A stretch of DNA of 64,000 bases from CBDEGU01 sp965238045 (GTDB lineage: Bacteria; Acidobacteriota; Terriglobia; Bryobacterales; UBA6623), in assembly GCA_965238045.1 (NCBI GenBank), contig CBDEGU010000011.1:806001-870000 (forward strand), written 5' to 3'. Shown piece after piece: positions 8,270 through 17,042 of the stretch. The position numbers and the translations under genes are program-made. Numbering within the stretch: position 1 is the stretch's first letter; the number at the start of each line of letters is the position of its first letter. A model generated the notes under the pieces. The model had not been told where the DNA came from and ran no database searches. It worked only from the letters and a program-made list of their open reading frames with translations.

Positions 8270-9325
8270 CTAGATTTCCTGAAACAGGTAAGGCCGGATC
8301 ACGTCGATACGATCCTCGAACCCGTCCGGGTGGAGGTACCAGAGCATGGCGGCGACCGAAGACAGAAGGGCGTTCCCATCTTGCGGCGTGAAGCAAAAAC
8401 CGATCAGCTCGTTGCCGTTTCGAACCGCTAGCGTTTCGACCGAGATGACCGTCTGGCTGAGGATGCGGCCGAAATAGCCGTGATCACGGCCGAACGAGAA
8501 GATCATGTTGGCGGTTCTCTTGTAGGTCAATGCGACGCGGGTATTGGCCTCGAAGCGCTCCCTGGCTTCCGCCACTGTGATCTCGTGGTCAAGGGTCAGG
8601 CTGAACCAAATCGCATGCATGTATTGCGTGTTGAGTTTCACCGCCGACGACCACAGCGGAACGTCCAGCCCGGTGGTCGCGAACAGGCGGTGGGCATCAC
8701 GCGCGTGGTGCGTTCCGAAGCGGGCGTCTCCATGCGTGCCTACCGTGGGCGCGGGCGTGAAACCACCTTCTTGACTGATGTCGCTGGTCCGGCGCATGCA
8801 AAGAAACCGTCCCGACTCAAGGTGGTTCACTCCCCCGTCCAGGGCAATGCTATGCACCAGGACCGCGATGTTATGTGTGTTGCATGAGACCACCTAAATG
8901 AACCGGTCATCGCCCCTCACCAGTACATGGTCGTTGATGCCACGGGCGTACATCTTGCCAAACCCGAATTCGGATCCCTGTGCCAGGAACCCCAGCGGCC
9001 CTTTGGCCTCCTGGTAGTACTCTTCCTTGTTGGCGTTGCCCGCGGGCGTGCAGTCAATGACCACCGTGGCTCGCTCGATGGCCTCTCGAGCCTCGTACTT
9101 CGGCTTGTGGCCCAGCTCTTCAAACGCGGCGCGGCGATCGTCGTCCACCGCCAGCGCGGCCCCGCGCCGCGGCAGATCGTTCACTTTGGCGCGCTCCTCG
9201 ATGAGAGGCGTGCGCTTGTGAAAGGTCACTTCGTCGATGCCAAAGGCTTCCCTGTCGTCGGCAAGAAGCCCGATCAACGGCTCGCCAATGGTTCCGGTGC
9301 CCACCACGTGAACGATCTTTGACAT
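8270..9325 (-). pseudogene. gap: type II (archaeal-type) glyceraldehyde-3-phosphate dehydrogenase with internal amber codon
   Basis: From ATG 9325, preceded by GGAGG, the frame encodes a 351-codon protein with one internal TAG at 8894-8896 (codon 144). The N-terminal part has the Rossmann motif GTGTIGEPL and VVIDCTPAGN. Directly after the stop comes VVSCNTHN, holding the catalytic Cys (about residue 148), then LDVPLWSSAVKLNTQYMH and the rest of the catalytic domain. Length and order match the TIGR01546-type archaeal GAPDH family (about 340 residues), rare in bacteria. In relatives the codon before VVSCN is usually Gln, so a CAG to TAG change is the simplest explanation. Without readthrough the product lacks the active-site Cys. 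The enzyme would convert glyceraldehyde-3-phosphate to 1,3-bisphosphoglycerate. The gene lies between repeats R3 and R4. Confidence 0.85.
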
Positions 9326-9458
9326 GCTGCTGCCTCCGCCTGGGAAGCGTCGGTGCGCGCCTGGCTCGCGGCGCCCGCACATCGGTGATGGGCCGCGCGA
9401 GAGAGGTCGCTTATCGGGTCCTGCGCCCACTCGACGCTGCTCTCAGGATACTCCTCCG

Positions 9459-9560
9459 GCACGTCAAGGGCCTCGATCCCTCCGGGCCCCTGGATCTGAA
9501 AAACGGACGGAGAGTCCTCGGCCAAGGCGGCGGGGCCGGCGCGCTGCGGGATCGCGTCGT
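9459..9560 (+). repeat. intergenic repeat R4 (3' part only)
   Basis: Shares CAAGGGCCTCGATCCCTCCG and CTGGATCTGAAAAACGGACG with R2 and R3, and GGCCGGCGCGCTGCGGGATC with R1. It lies between the GAPDH start and the methyltransferase gene. A shorter echo (ACGACTGGGCCAAGGGCTAA) occurs just after the methyltransferase stop near 10246. Confidence 0.65.
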
Positions 9561-9630
9561 CAAGCTGCAACTCGGCCTCGCCTGACCAGTGAGGGAGCAC
9601 CGCGATACCATCAAGGGTGGCTCCGGCGCT

Positions 9631-10239
9631 ATGACTGAGAAACGGCCCTATGTCCATGTTGCGCGCCTTTACGACCTGCTCGACCTGCCCTTCGAGTACG
9701 GCCGCTACCGGCCACTTCGGCGCACGATCTTTCAAGGCCTGAGCGGAACCGTGCTCGACGCCGGCGTCGGGACCGGGCGCAACATGCCGTTCTATCCCTC
9801 CGGCACCAAGATGGTCGGGATCGACCTCAGCCCGCGCATGCTCTCCAGGGCTCGCCGGCGCCGGGAGAGCCTGGGCGTCACGGCGGACCTGCGAGAGATG
9901 GACGTGACCGCCACCGGCTTCCCCGGCGCAAGTTTCGACTACGCCGTCGCCACGTTTCTGTTCTGCGTTCTCGACGACGAACACCAGCTGCCCGCGCTCC
10001 GCGAGTTGCGGCGCATTACGAAACCCGGCGGAGAAATCAGAATTCTCGAGTACGCCTACTCCAGCCAGCCTCTGCGACGCTTCGTGATGCACTTGTGGGC
10101 GCCCTGGGTCCGCTGGATGTACGGGGCGGCCTTCGACCGCCGAACCGAACAATACGTAGAAGCCGCCGGCTTGGAGGTGGTCGAGGATCGTTTCCTGTTC
10201 GAAGACATCATCAAGCTCCTCGTCCTGCGGCCCCGTTAG
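9631..10239 (+). CDS. class I SAM-dependent methyltransferase (UbiE/phospholipid-methyltransferase-like)
   Basis: About 202 residues from ATG 9631; GTG 9589 in the same frame is an alternative start but adds only repeat-derived sequence. The SAM-binding glycine motif is VLDAGVGTGRN (about residues 42-52), motif II acidic residue is in MVGIDLSPRML, and the post-II region is FDYAVATFLFCVLDD. The fold is the Methyltransf_11/25 type, and the pattern LYDLLDLPFEYGR...PLRR resembles phosphatidylethanolamine N-methyltransferase and UbiE-like enzymes. There is no signal peptide, but the hydrophobic, Trp-rich segment after residue 145 could touch membranes. The gene stands alone between repeats, so the substrate cannot be assigned. 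Confidence 0.8.
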   Translation: MTEKRPYVHVARLYDLLDLPFEYGRYRPLRRTIFQGLSGTVLDAGVGTGRNMPFYPSGTKMVGIDLSPRMLSRARRRRESLGVTADLREMDVTATGFPGASFDYAVATFLFCVLDDEHQLPALRELRRITKPGGEIRILEYAYSSQPLRRFVMHLWAPWVRWMYGAAFDRRTEQYVEAAGLEVVEDRFLFEDIIKLLVLRPR

Positions 10240-10390
10240 CCGAGACGACTGGGCCAAGGGCTAAGCCGCCACCGCCCCGCCGCCAAGCAAGCGACCCACC
10301 GCAACCAGCAAAACAAGAACTACCAAACAGACCCAACCTCGTCGAACCCCATCTAAATCACCAACTTGCCATCCCAGGATCTCCCAAGAC

Positions 10391-10440
10391 CCGTAGCGCG
10401 ATCTCGGCTTTAAGATCCGCGGCTTTTCCCACCCCAGCAA
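10391..10440 (+). repeat. 50-bp repeat with internal hairpin, copy 1
   Basis: Begins CCGTAGCGCGATCTCGG and ends TTTTCCCACCCCAGCA. It contains a GATCT...AGATC stem followed by a CGCGGC T-run, a terminator-like arrangement. Copy 2 is at 10628-10675. Confidence 0.6.
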
Positions 10441-10627
10441 ACCATGAATCCCCCGGCCCCCATCCACCCCCGGCCTGCCGCCAACCCTCAGCCCCAGCCC
10501 CAAACCGCCAAAATCGAACTACCAAACAGACCCAATTCCCAAAGACCAATCCAGATCCACATCTTACGGCCACCTGCCCCGGACCGAATCGCGGATCTCC
10601 CCCGCGGCCGCGGCAATCGAAAACCAC

Positions 10628-10675
10628 CCGTAGCGATCTCGGTTTTGAGATCCGCGGCTTTTTCCCACCCCAGCA
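10628..10675 (+). repeat. 50-bp repeat with internal hairpin, copy 2
   Basis: Nearly identical to 10391-10440. Here the stem is a perfect GATCTC/GAGATC with a GGTTTT loop, followed by CGCGGCTTTTTCCC. Confidence 0.6.
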
Positions 10676-11506
10676 GAGCGTTCATACCTTCCCCCCCCGC
10701 CACCCACCGCTACGCCCCACACCCAACAGGCGAGTCACAACAATCCACCCCCACCAAATCAACAACATACCCCAAAAATACCCCAAAACACTTGACACCC
10801 CGTGCTAGCCTATACCCGTAACGACCGGAAAGGATAGATCACCGCGATCCCCCGACCGTTTCCTGGCCAGGACAGAAAGCTCGCTCAGCGGTTCATCGCC
10901 GCCTCGAATCACAGAGGAGAGGGTGACCGCAAAGGCGGGTCTTCGGACGGCTCTCGAAGGTGGACATCCACCGCGAAGGGCTACCAGCGCAGTCGTGCAC
11001 CATAGCCGCGCGGGACAACCGCGCGACGTGACCACGCGAGAGAACCCTTCGCCCGGAACCGCCTGCAACTTCCGGCTGGAGCGGCCCGCCGGGATCACAT
11101 AGTCGGAACGAGAGGCCCTCTCACTTTTTTGAAACTTTCTTAAAAAAGAAGCACCACGAACAGCCCCAGTCGGCAACCCCAGCCACCCCCACCACCACCC
11201 CATCCCTCCATCGCCCAAGAACCATCACCCGACCCAACCTCCAAGCCTCCCCAAGAAAAGCAAAAAAAAGCTAAGAAAAATCCCCAAAAACCGGGCATTT
11301 CCGGACAAACCCCACCAACCCAACTCGCGCCCAGGTGCTTCCTCCAACTTGAACCTCACCCCTGTTGCGGATCAGATCACGGCGGCAAGCGGAAAGCGTT
11401 CGGTACAATGCGAGTCCACTCCTCAATTCCGGGCGGCGGAGTCTTTCGATCCACTGGGTTTCGAGCCGCTGGCCTGGGTCCGCCGTCCAGGGTTTACCGA
11501 GCAACG

Positions 11507-13276
11507 ATGAACCAGCAAATGATGAATCAGCACGTTACCGAACACAAGAAGGGCGGGATGGAGGAGCTTCCGGCGACCGCGATCAGCGGCAACGACATCA
11601 CCTCTTCCTGCCTCTATGTCTCGGCCCTTTCGATCACCTACGCCGGAGTGCTGGCGCCAGTCGTTCTCTCGATCGTGGCGGCGGTGCTCTATCTGTTCCG
11701 GTCGATCTATGCGGAAGTTGTCGGCGCGCTGCCGCTCAACGGCGGGGCCTACAACGCGCTGCTCAATACGACGAGCAAGTTCCGGGCCTCGATCGCGGCC
11801 TGTTTGACGATTCTCTCCTACATGGCGACGGCGGTGATCTCGGCCAGCGAAGCCATGCGCTACGCCCACACCCTGTGGGGCGGGTTGCCGGTGATCGAGG
11901 CGACGGCGCTGTTGCTGGCGGCCTTCATGGGATTGACGATCCTCGGCATCACGGATTCCGCGAAAGTGGCCGTGGGCATTTTCCTCATCCACATGGGGAG
12001 TCTTACGCTCTTGATGCTGGTGGGCTGCGGCTACGTGGCGATGACCGGCTTGGGCGTGATTCTCGCGAATTTGGCGACGCCGACGCCGAGCGGAATCGTG
12101 ACCTCGCTGTTCTTCGGATTCGCGGCCGCGCTGCTGGGCATCTCCGGTTTTGAGAGTTCCGCCAACTTCGTCGAAGAGCAGGCCGAAGGCGTGTTTCCCA
12201 AGACGCTGCGGAACATGTGGATCGCGGTATCGGTGTTCAACCCCGGCATGGCGATTCTCGCCCTGGCCCTGGTGCCGATCGGGGATGTCGGGCAGCATCA
12301 GGAAGCGCTGCTGGCTCATATGGGCGAACTCTCCGGGGGGCCGTGGCTGGCGAGCCTCATCTCGGTCGACGCCGTGCTGGTGCTCAGCGGCGCCGTGCTG
12401 ACGAGTTTTGTCGGCGTCAATGGTCTGGTGCGGCGCATGACGCTGGATCGCTGTTTGCCTCAGTTCTTGCTCAAAACCAACCGGCGGGGAACGACGCATC
12501 GGATCCTGATCGCGTTCTTCCTGCTGGCGCTGTCGGTTCTTTTTATCACCGGCGGAGAACTCGAGGCGCTGGCGGGCGTCTATACGATTTCGTTCCTGGG
12601 CGTGATGGTGTTGTTCGCGCTGGGGAACATCTTGCTGAAGGTCAAGCGGGCGGGTCTGCCGCGTTCGACCCAGGCCTCCTGGCTGAGCGTGCTGGTCGGG
12701 ATGGCCGCGGTGCTGACGGGGCTGGCGGGCACCGCGGCCAACCACCCGGAGTATATGTGGGTCTTCCTGGAATACTTCTTGCCCACGCTGCTAATTGTTT
12801 CGATGATGCTGGGACGCATTGCCTTGCTCAAGGCGATGCTGTTCGTGGTTCGCGCCATTCTTTCTTTCATGGTCGGGCGCATGAGCACGGTCTCCGCGTC
12901 GATTCGAACCAAGATCGAGGAAATCAACTCGCAGCAGATCGTCTTCTTCACGCGCGGAGACAGCGTCGCCAAGCTGAATCACGCGATGCTCTACGTGCGG
13001 CGCAACGAGCACACCAAGAGTATCAAGGTGGTAACGGTGGTGAAAGATTCCGCGGACGTGCCCGACCGCCTGAAGACGGATCTTGCCTTTCTCGACGAGG
13101 TGTATCCGGAGATCGATGTCGAACTGGTCGTTCACGAAGGATCGTTCGGTCCGGAGCTGATCCAGGAGCTGTCGCAAAAATGGAACATCCCGACGAACTT
13201 CATGTTCATCGGTTCGCCGACCGGTCATCTGATGTACGGGCTGGCGGAACTTGGCGGCGTGCGCGTGATCATCTAG
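11507..13276 (+). CDS. APC-superfamily amino acid permease with cytosolic C-terminal domain
   Basis: A 589-residue integral membrane protein if started at ATG 11507; ATG 11558 (GGGCGGG just upstream) is a shorter alternative. About 12 transmembrane helices run from residue 30 to about 445. The first helices carry the APC signature (GVLAPVVLSIVAAVLYLFR, NGGAYNALLNTTSKF), and ISGFESSANFVEEQ matches the conserved helix-6 region of amino acid-polyamine-cation transporters. From about residue 475 a soluble domain follows (INSQQIVFFTRGDSVAKLNHAMLYVRR...SIKVVTVV) and resembles the universal-stress-like tails of bacterial cationic amino acid transporters. The substrate cannot be told from sequence. 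No neighbour forms an operon with it. Confidence 0.85.
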   Translation: MNQQMMNQHVTEHKKGGMEELPATAISGNDITSSCLYVSALSITYAGVLAPVVLSIVAAVLYLFRSIYAEVVGALPLNGGAYNALLNTTSKFRASIAACLTILSYMATAVISASEAMRYAHTLWGGLPVIEATALLLAAFMGLTILGITDSAKVAVGIFLIHMGSLTLLMLVGCGYVAMTGLGVILANLATPTPSGIVTSLFFGFAAALLGISGFESSANFVEEQAEGVFPKTLRNMWIAVSVFNPGMAILALALVPIGDVGQHQEALLAHMGELSGGPWLASLISVDAVLVLSGAVLTSFVGVNGLVRRMTLDRCLPQFLLKTNRRGTTHRILIAFFLLALSVLFITGGELEALAGVYTISFLGVMVLFALGNILLKVKRAGLPRSTQASWLSVLVGMAAVLTGLAGTAANHPEYMWVFLEYFLPTLLIVSMMLGRIALLKAMLFVVRAILSFMVGRMSTVSASIRTKIEEINSQQIVFFTRGDSVAKLNHAMLYVRRNEHTKSIKVVTVVKDSADVPDRLKTDLAFLDEVYPEIDVELVVHEGSFGPELIQELSQKWNIPTNFMFIGSPTGHLMYGLAELGGVRVII

Positions 13277-13388
13277 GTCTGGGCTCGGGCTGACTGCCGG
13301 CCGCGGGGCGCTATCACGCTCCGGGCGTTCCAAATCAGCGAGATGGGCTAGAATGAATTTCTTGTTGAAGTCGAGGGGGATGGGAAAT

Positions 13389-13781
13389 ATGTTGCGTCGA
13401 TTGATAGCGATTGCTGGGTTGTCGGTGTTTCTGTCGGTGGGTGTCGGGCTCGCGGCCGACAAGGCGAAGGCCGATGCCGCGAAGGCCGATGCCGCGAAGG
13501 CCGATGCCGCGAAGGGCGATGCCGCGAAGGGCGATGCCGCGAAGGGCAAGGAACTGTTCGACACCAAGTGCGGCATCTGTCACAACGCCGACAGCAAGGA
13601 AAAGAAGATCGGCCCGGGGTTGCTGGGCATCAAGGATGGCAAACTGCCCAGCGGCAAGGAAACCACTCGCAAGGTCCTTCTTGAGAATCTCAACACCGGC
13701 GGCGGCGGGATGCCTCCATTTGAGAAACTCATCAATCAAGAAGATAAGGACAACGTCATTGCGTACATTTCTACGCTGTAA
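13389..13781 (+). CDS. small periplasmic monohaem cytochrome c
   Basis: A 130-residue protein from ATG 13389, with GAGGGG upstream; in-frame ATGs at 13353 and 13380 only lengthen the signal peptide. Residues 1-23 are a classic signal peptide ([21 protein letters not shown]). A low-complexity linker of five-residue units ([10 protein letters not shown]) follows. The haem-binding motif is CGICH at about residue 61, and MPPF near residue 105 supplies the distal Met ligand, so this is a class I cytochrome c such as those shuttling electrons to terminal oxidases. It is exported and matured by the cytochrome c system. The gene is single, following the permease by about 110 bp. Confidence 0.9.
13464..13547 (+). 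repeat. 15-bp tandem repeat inside the cytochrome c gene
   Basis: Five full units of GCGAAGGCCGATGCC or its GGC variant plus a partial sixth, encoding the Ala/Lys/Asp linker between signal peptide and haem domain. Units are in frame, so copy-number change would only alter linker length. Confidence 0.85.
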
Positions 13782-14291
13782 AGCGGCCGTCGTTGAGCGG
13801 TAGGCCCGGGGCGGGGCGAGTGCGGACGATCCGGCGAGACACGGTCGGCGGGACGATCCCATGAGCGCTGAGAGATCCGGCTCGGGCCGGCTTTGTGGCG
13901 TGCTTGGACGCGAGGTGCCCGTCGCGATGTTGTTGCGGCGCGGTACCGGCAGCTTCGTTGCGACTCGGTTGTAAGGAACCACATAATCGCCCGCGTCGAG
14001 CCTAGCTTTCGGCTCCGCGGCGCTCGCAACGCCCGCAACGCGGCGGGCCCGGCACCTGCCGCGGGCTGCTAGCGTCCTCTCGTTCGCGAAGTCCCTCACC
14101 GGCAGCTTGCGGGCCTCCCTCTCGCCGCGGCGCTCGTCCTTCGGCTGGGAGCGGGCGCGGACGTTGGTTGCCGGACGACATTTTGCATGGGCTTTACAAA
14201 TCGACAGCAACCCTTTGGGGTGAAGCGGGTTTCTAAGTGGCAGAGGCGCCTTGAAACCCTGATTACGCAGTGGGACCCAGAGGAGAATTTT
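13782..14291. other. intergenic region without a supported gene
   Basis: 510 bp. GC-rich with many short inverted repeats. Read on the minus strand, a segment near 13920-14010 (GATTATGTGGTTCC...) resembles one near 11040-11110 (GACTATGTGATCCC...), both giving DYVxP in translation, but the similarity is short. The Shine-Dalgarno AGGAGA for the next gene is at 14281. Confidence 0.35.
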
Positions 14292-14804
14292 ATGAAACCA
14301 GTGACTGGTTTTTTACTTGCTGTTGTTTGTTCTAGCGGCTTGGCATGGGCGCAGGATGAGGCTGCTCCCAGGCCCGGGCCGGGGCTGAAGACGAGGGCGG
14401 CGATCGAGTTTCTCGACTTGAGTGAGGCGCAGCTCGATAGTCTGCGGCAAATCCGCAAGGAGTGCCGTGAGTCGCTTCGCCCGCAAGCGCAGAGGGCGCG
14501 TGAGCTAAAGAAGATGGTGCGGGCCGAGATGCGCAAGGAGAACCCCGATCCGGGCCTGGTCGGACAGTACGCGGTCGACGGGAAGAGCTTGAGGAATGAG
14601 ATCAAGTCGGCGCGCGCCGGCTGCAAGAGCGAGGCTGCGGCGGTGCTGACGCCGGAACAGGCGGCGCAGCTCGAAGAGCTGGAAGAGTCGCTCAAGCACG
14701 CGCGGGTGGCGCGTCAGGCCGCCGCGATGGGACTGATCGATGGACCCGCGGGCCGGCGTGGCGGGCGCCGCCAGGGCGGAAACCGGCGACCGCGAGCGCT
14801 ATAG
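14292..14804 (+). CDS. Spy/CpxP-like periplasmic protein (LTxxQ type)
   Basis: A 170-residue protein from ATG 14292, with AGGAGA 6 bp upstream. Residues 1-20 form a signal peptide ending AWAQ. The mature part is helical and has two LTxxQ-like motifs, LSEAQLDSLRQIRKE and LTPEQAAQLEELE, the hallmark of Spy/CpxP-family periplasmic proteins and of metal-sensing CnrX-type proteins. The family acts as ATP-independent chaperones or envelope-stress sensors. The C-terminus is Gly/Arg-rich (RRGGRRQGGNRR). No sigma factor or two-component gene is adjacent, so its regulon is unknown. A terminator-like hairpin follows about 70 bp downstream. Confidence 0.8.
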   Translation: MKPVTGFLLAVVCSSGLAWAQDEAAPRPGPGLKTRAAIEFLDLSEAQLDSLRQIRKECRESLRPQAQRARELKKMVRAEMRKENPDPGLVGQYAVDGKSLRNEIKSARAGCKSEAAAVLTPEQAAQLEELEESLKHARVARQAAAMGLIDGPAGRRGGRRQGGNRRPRAL

Positions 14805-14874
14805 ATCTGGGAGCGCTGTCAATCTGGCTCGCGGACCTGGGCGAGTCCTGATTCAAGAGCGCTGTTTTTCAAAC

Positions 14875-14925
14875 GAAGACGCCCGGCGGCGGAGAAACCA
14901 ATCGCCCCCGGCGTCTTCCCCTTTG
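14875..14925 (+). terminator. rho-independent-like terminator hairpin
   Basis: GAAGACGCC at 14875-14883 pairs with GGCGTCTTC at 14910-14918, a perfect 9-bp stem extended by G/C, followed by CCCCTTT. Placed between the convergent Spy-like and DHDPS-like genes, it could serve both. Confidence 0.6.
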
Positions 14926-14954
14926 GGGCGCGCGATCAGCGTTGTGGTGCGCGG

Positions 14955-15980
14955 TTAGCGAATGGCGGCTTCGGAATGGCGAATGGCGATTTCGGCGATT
15001 TCGGCGATTTCGGCGGCGAGGACTTGGGTCCCCGGCGGACGCACGGACCCTCCGGCGAGGCCGAGTGCCTCGAGCCCCACTTTGATCCCGCTGATTCCGT
15101 AGCCTGGCTTGACACCGCGAAGCTCCAGGACGGGGTCGAGCTTCTGCTTGCGGACGGCGTTCATCTGATCGACGCGGCCAGCGATGCCGTGCTGCCAGAA
15201 TTCACGGCAGGCATTGGGCGTGAAGACGGCGACGGCGGTGGTATAGGCGCGGGCGCCGGCCGGCATGGCCTTGGCGGCGTGGGTTTCGCTCTCGGCGATC
15301 CAGAGAAAGCGGTCGGGAACGAGCGGAGCGAGCGATTGTCCGATCTTGATATCGCCGCTGGCGTCCTTGAAGCCGATGATATTCGGTATTTCGGCGAGAC
15401 GGCGGATGGTCGAGGCCCAGTGGGATTCCTTGCCGCGCGGGTAGAGGATGACGCCGATCCCGACCGAAGCGGCCACCTGCTTGAAGTACTGGTAGGCCCC
15501 TTCGGCGTCGCTGGCTCCATAGGGCGGAGAGAACAGCAGCAGGGCGTCGGCGCCTGCTTGCTCGGCGTTGCGGGCCATATCGAGAGCGAGCCGGTAGCCG
15601 CCTCCGGCCCCGACGACGACCGGCATTCTTCCTTGCGAGCCGGCCACGGCGGCTTCGGCCATGGCGCGCTGTTCTCCACCGTTGAGGGCGAAGAGCTCGC
15701 CGAGTCCGCCGCCAAAGACGAGGGTCGTGTCCGGCGTGCCGGCGCGGGCATAATGGGCGGCGTTGTTGCGGAGGCCGTCGGCATCGAGGCTGTAGTCGGG
15801 CAGAAAGGGAGTTGTCAGGAAGTTGTGGACGCCGCGAAGGCGGACCATGAGCGAATGCATGCCGGGCGCGAGAGCGGTCTTCTCGCTGGAAGCGCCGCTA
15901 AGCGGGGCGGCAATAAACGGGGCGGCGGCCAGGGCGGAGGCAGCTGTCTGTAGGAAAGTTCGCCGGGTAGCGGAGTTCAT
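14955..15980 (-). CDS. Tat-exported DHDPS/N-acetylneuraminate-lyase family protein
   Basis: A 341-residue protein from ATG 15980. Its N-terminus is a twin-arginine signal (ATRRTFLQTAASALAAAPF), so it is exported folded. The rest is a TIM barrel of the dihydrodipicolinate synthase family. IIGFKDASGD holds the Schiff-base Lys (about 205), and VILYPRGK holds the conserved Tyr (about 180). Known members include DapA and NanA, which are cytosolic; exported ones of unknown substrate are common in Bryobacterales-type genomes. Near the 3' end a 9-bp unit repeats (TTTCGGCGA, 14989-15015), giving EIAEIAEIA. A second exported paralogue lies at 25609-26592. Confidence 0.85.
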   Translation of the reverse strand: MNSATRRTFLQTAASALAAAPFIAAPLSGASSEKTALAPGMHSLMVRLRGVHNFLTTPFLPDYSLDADGLRNNAAHYARAGTPDTTLVFGGGLGELFALNGGEQRAMAEAAVAGSQGRMPVVVGAGGGYRLALDMARNAEQAGADALLLFSPPYGASDAEGAYQYFKQVAASVGIGVILYPRGKESHWASTIRRLAEIPNIIGFKDASGDIKIGQSLAPLVPDRFLWIAESETHAAKAMPAGARAYTTAVAVFTPNACREFWQHGIAGRVDQMNAVRKQKLDPVLELRGVKPGYGISGIKVGLEALGLAGGSVRPPGTQVLAAEIAEIAEIAIRHSEAAIR

Positions 15981-16148
15981 GTTGGGGACCTTGTCTGTCG
16001 GGATCGGGATCGGTCCAAGCCTAGCATGGATTGCGGTCCGATTACGGCCGGAGCCGGCAAAGGTCTGCGATAGTGGAGGTCCGTGTCGGGGAAGGTTTGA
16101 GCCGAAATTTGCTATGATCGCCGCTTGCCTGATTCGGTGAAGAATTCC

Positions 16149-16592
16149 GTGAAGAGACTCGCCATTCCGATCCGCCGCCTGCGGCCCGGCGCCCGTCTGC
16201 CCGAGAACTCGCACGGGGCGGAGGAAGACGCCGGGCTTGACCTCTATGCCGTTGAGGAGACGACACTGCCCAGCGGCGGATGGAAGAGTGTCGGGACCGG
16301 GATCGCGGTGGCGATCCCGGCCGGCTATGAGGGGCAAGTGCGGCCGCGCAGCGGGCTGGCCGCGAAATTCGGTGTTACGTTATTGAACTCGCCCGGCACG
16401 ATCGATCCGGGATACCGCGGGGAGATTCGGGTGCTGCTGATCAATCATGGTCCCGAGGGTTACACCATCCGCGCGGGAGACCGCGTCGCGCAGCTTGTGA
16501 TTGGAAGCTACGCGGCCGTGGACTGGCGGCCGAGCGAGGATTTGAGCGGCACCGGCCGGGGAACGGGCGGCTTCGGATCGACGGGCGCCTAG
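16149..16592 (+). CDS. dut: deoxyuridine 5'-triphosphate nucleotidohydrolase (dUTPase)
   Basis: A 147-residue enzyme that hydrolyses dUTP to dUMP, keeping uracil out of DNA and supplying dTMP synthesis. All five motifs of trimeric dUTPases are present: DAGLDLYA, RPRSGLA, NSPGTIDPGYRGEI (with the catalytic Asp), RVAQLV and the C-terminal P-loop-like RGTGGFGSTG. GTG 16149 is chosen because GAAG precedes it and the product begins MKRLAIPIRRL, as in relatives; GTG 16137 and TTG 16125 are possible and add 4 or 8 residues. It is divergent from the DHDPS-like gene and followed by 450 bp without genes. Confidence 0.93.
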   Translation: MKRLAIPIRRLRPGARLPENSHGAEEDAGLDLYAVEETTLPSGGWKSVGTGIAVAIPAGYEGQVRPRSGLAAKFGVTLLNSPGTIDPGYRGEIRVLLINHGPEGYTIRAGDRVAQLVIGSYAAVDWRPSEDLSGTGRGTGGFGSTGA

Positions 16593-17042
16593 AGCCGGTC
16601 CTGATTTTGCGGGCTCGACCGGCTGCATTCTTCTTCCCTGGGCAGCGGTGTATTCCTTGTGAAATTCAGGTCTAATAACCGCATCTCTCACCAAGAAATC
16701 CGTGAACGCGGTAAAATGTAATATACGGCTTCGGTAAGCAGCCGCCCAGGGGAGAAACCAGCCTTTCGGATCGACAAGCACAGCGCGTCTTGATGCTTGT
16801 TCCGGGGCGCGAGCAGGGTTGGGCAGGCGATTCGCATTCCCGTCGCCGAAGTTTCTCCGCCGCTTCCACGGGTTCGATCATTCGAGACTGGGAACCACGG
16901 CTTACGCTAGGGTTTGTATGGCCTGTACTGCCCCTCCAAGAAGCAGCCGATACCACGGATAGAGTTGCAGGGATAGAGTTGCGCCGTCGCGCCGTGCCGG
17001 CGAGCCAGCGCGGGAAGTCGCCGAACGAAACTGCATTTTTCG
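16593..17042. other. intergenic region upstream of the nqr operon
   Basis: 450 bp without a supported gene. A 13-bp unit is duplicated around 16960-16985 (GGATAGAGTTGCA). The promoter of the nqr operon must lie here, but no box pair stands out and the nqrA start has only a weak ribosome site. Confidence 0.4.

Larger units (their letters stand above)
10240..11506. other. long gene-free, C-rich intergenic region
   Basis: About 1.27 kb without a supported gene. The plus strand is strongly C-rich from 10255 to 10790. Two copies of a 50-bp unit are present (10391-10440, 10628-10675), and the unit ACTACCAAACAGACCCAA occurs at 10319 and 10519. A TTGACA box is at 10792-10797, but no well-spaced -10 follows. 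The segment 10830-11125 has several GC hairpins (for example CCGCGCGGGACAACCGCGCG near 11007) and ends at an AT stem, CTTTTTT...AAAAAAG (11124-11148); it could be an RNA gene, but no known family was recognised. Confidence 0.4.

Noticed and set aside
10805..11218. 137-residue minus-strand frame in the long intergenic region
   Set aside because: No ribosome site, domain or conserved pattern; only a short resemblance (DYVIP) to another intergenic segment near 14.0 kb.
11423..12745. 440-residue minus-strand frame rich in Arg, His and Gln
   Set aside because: Antisense shadow of the APC permease; composition is typical of the complement of a membrane-protein gene.
16861..16900. Possible tRNA around GGGTTCGATCATTCG
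   Set aside because: The T-loop-like sequence lacks a matching acceptor stem, D-arm or anticodon arm.
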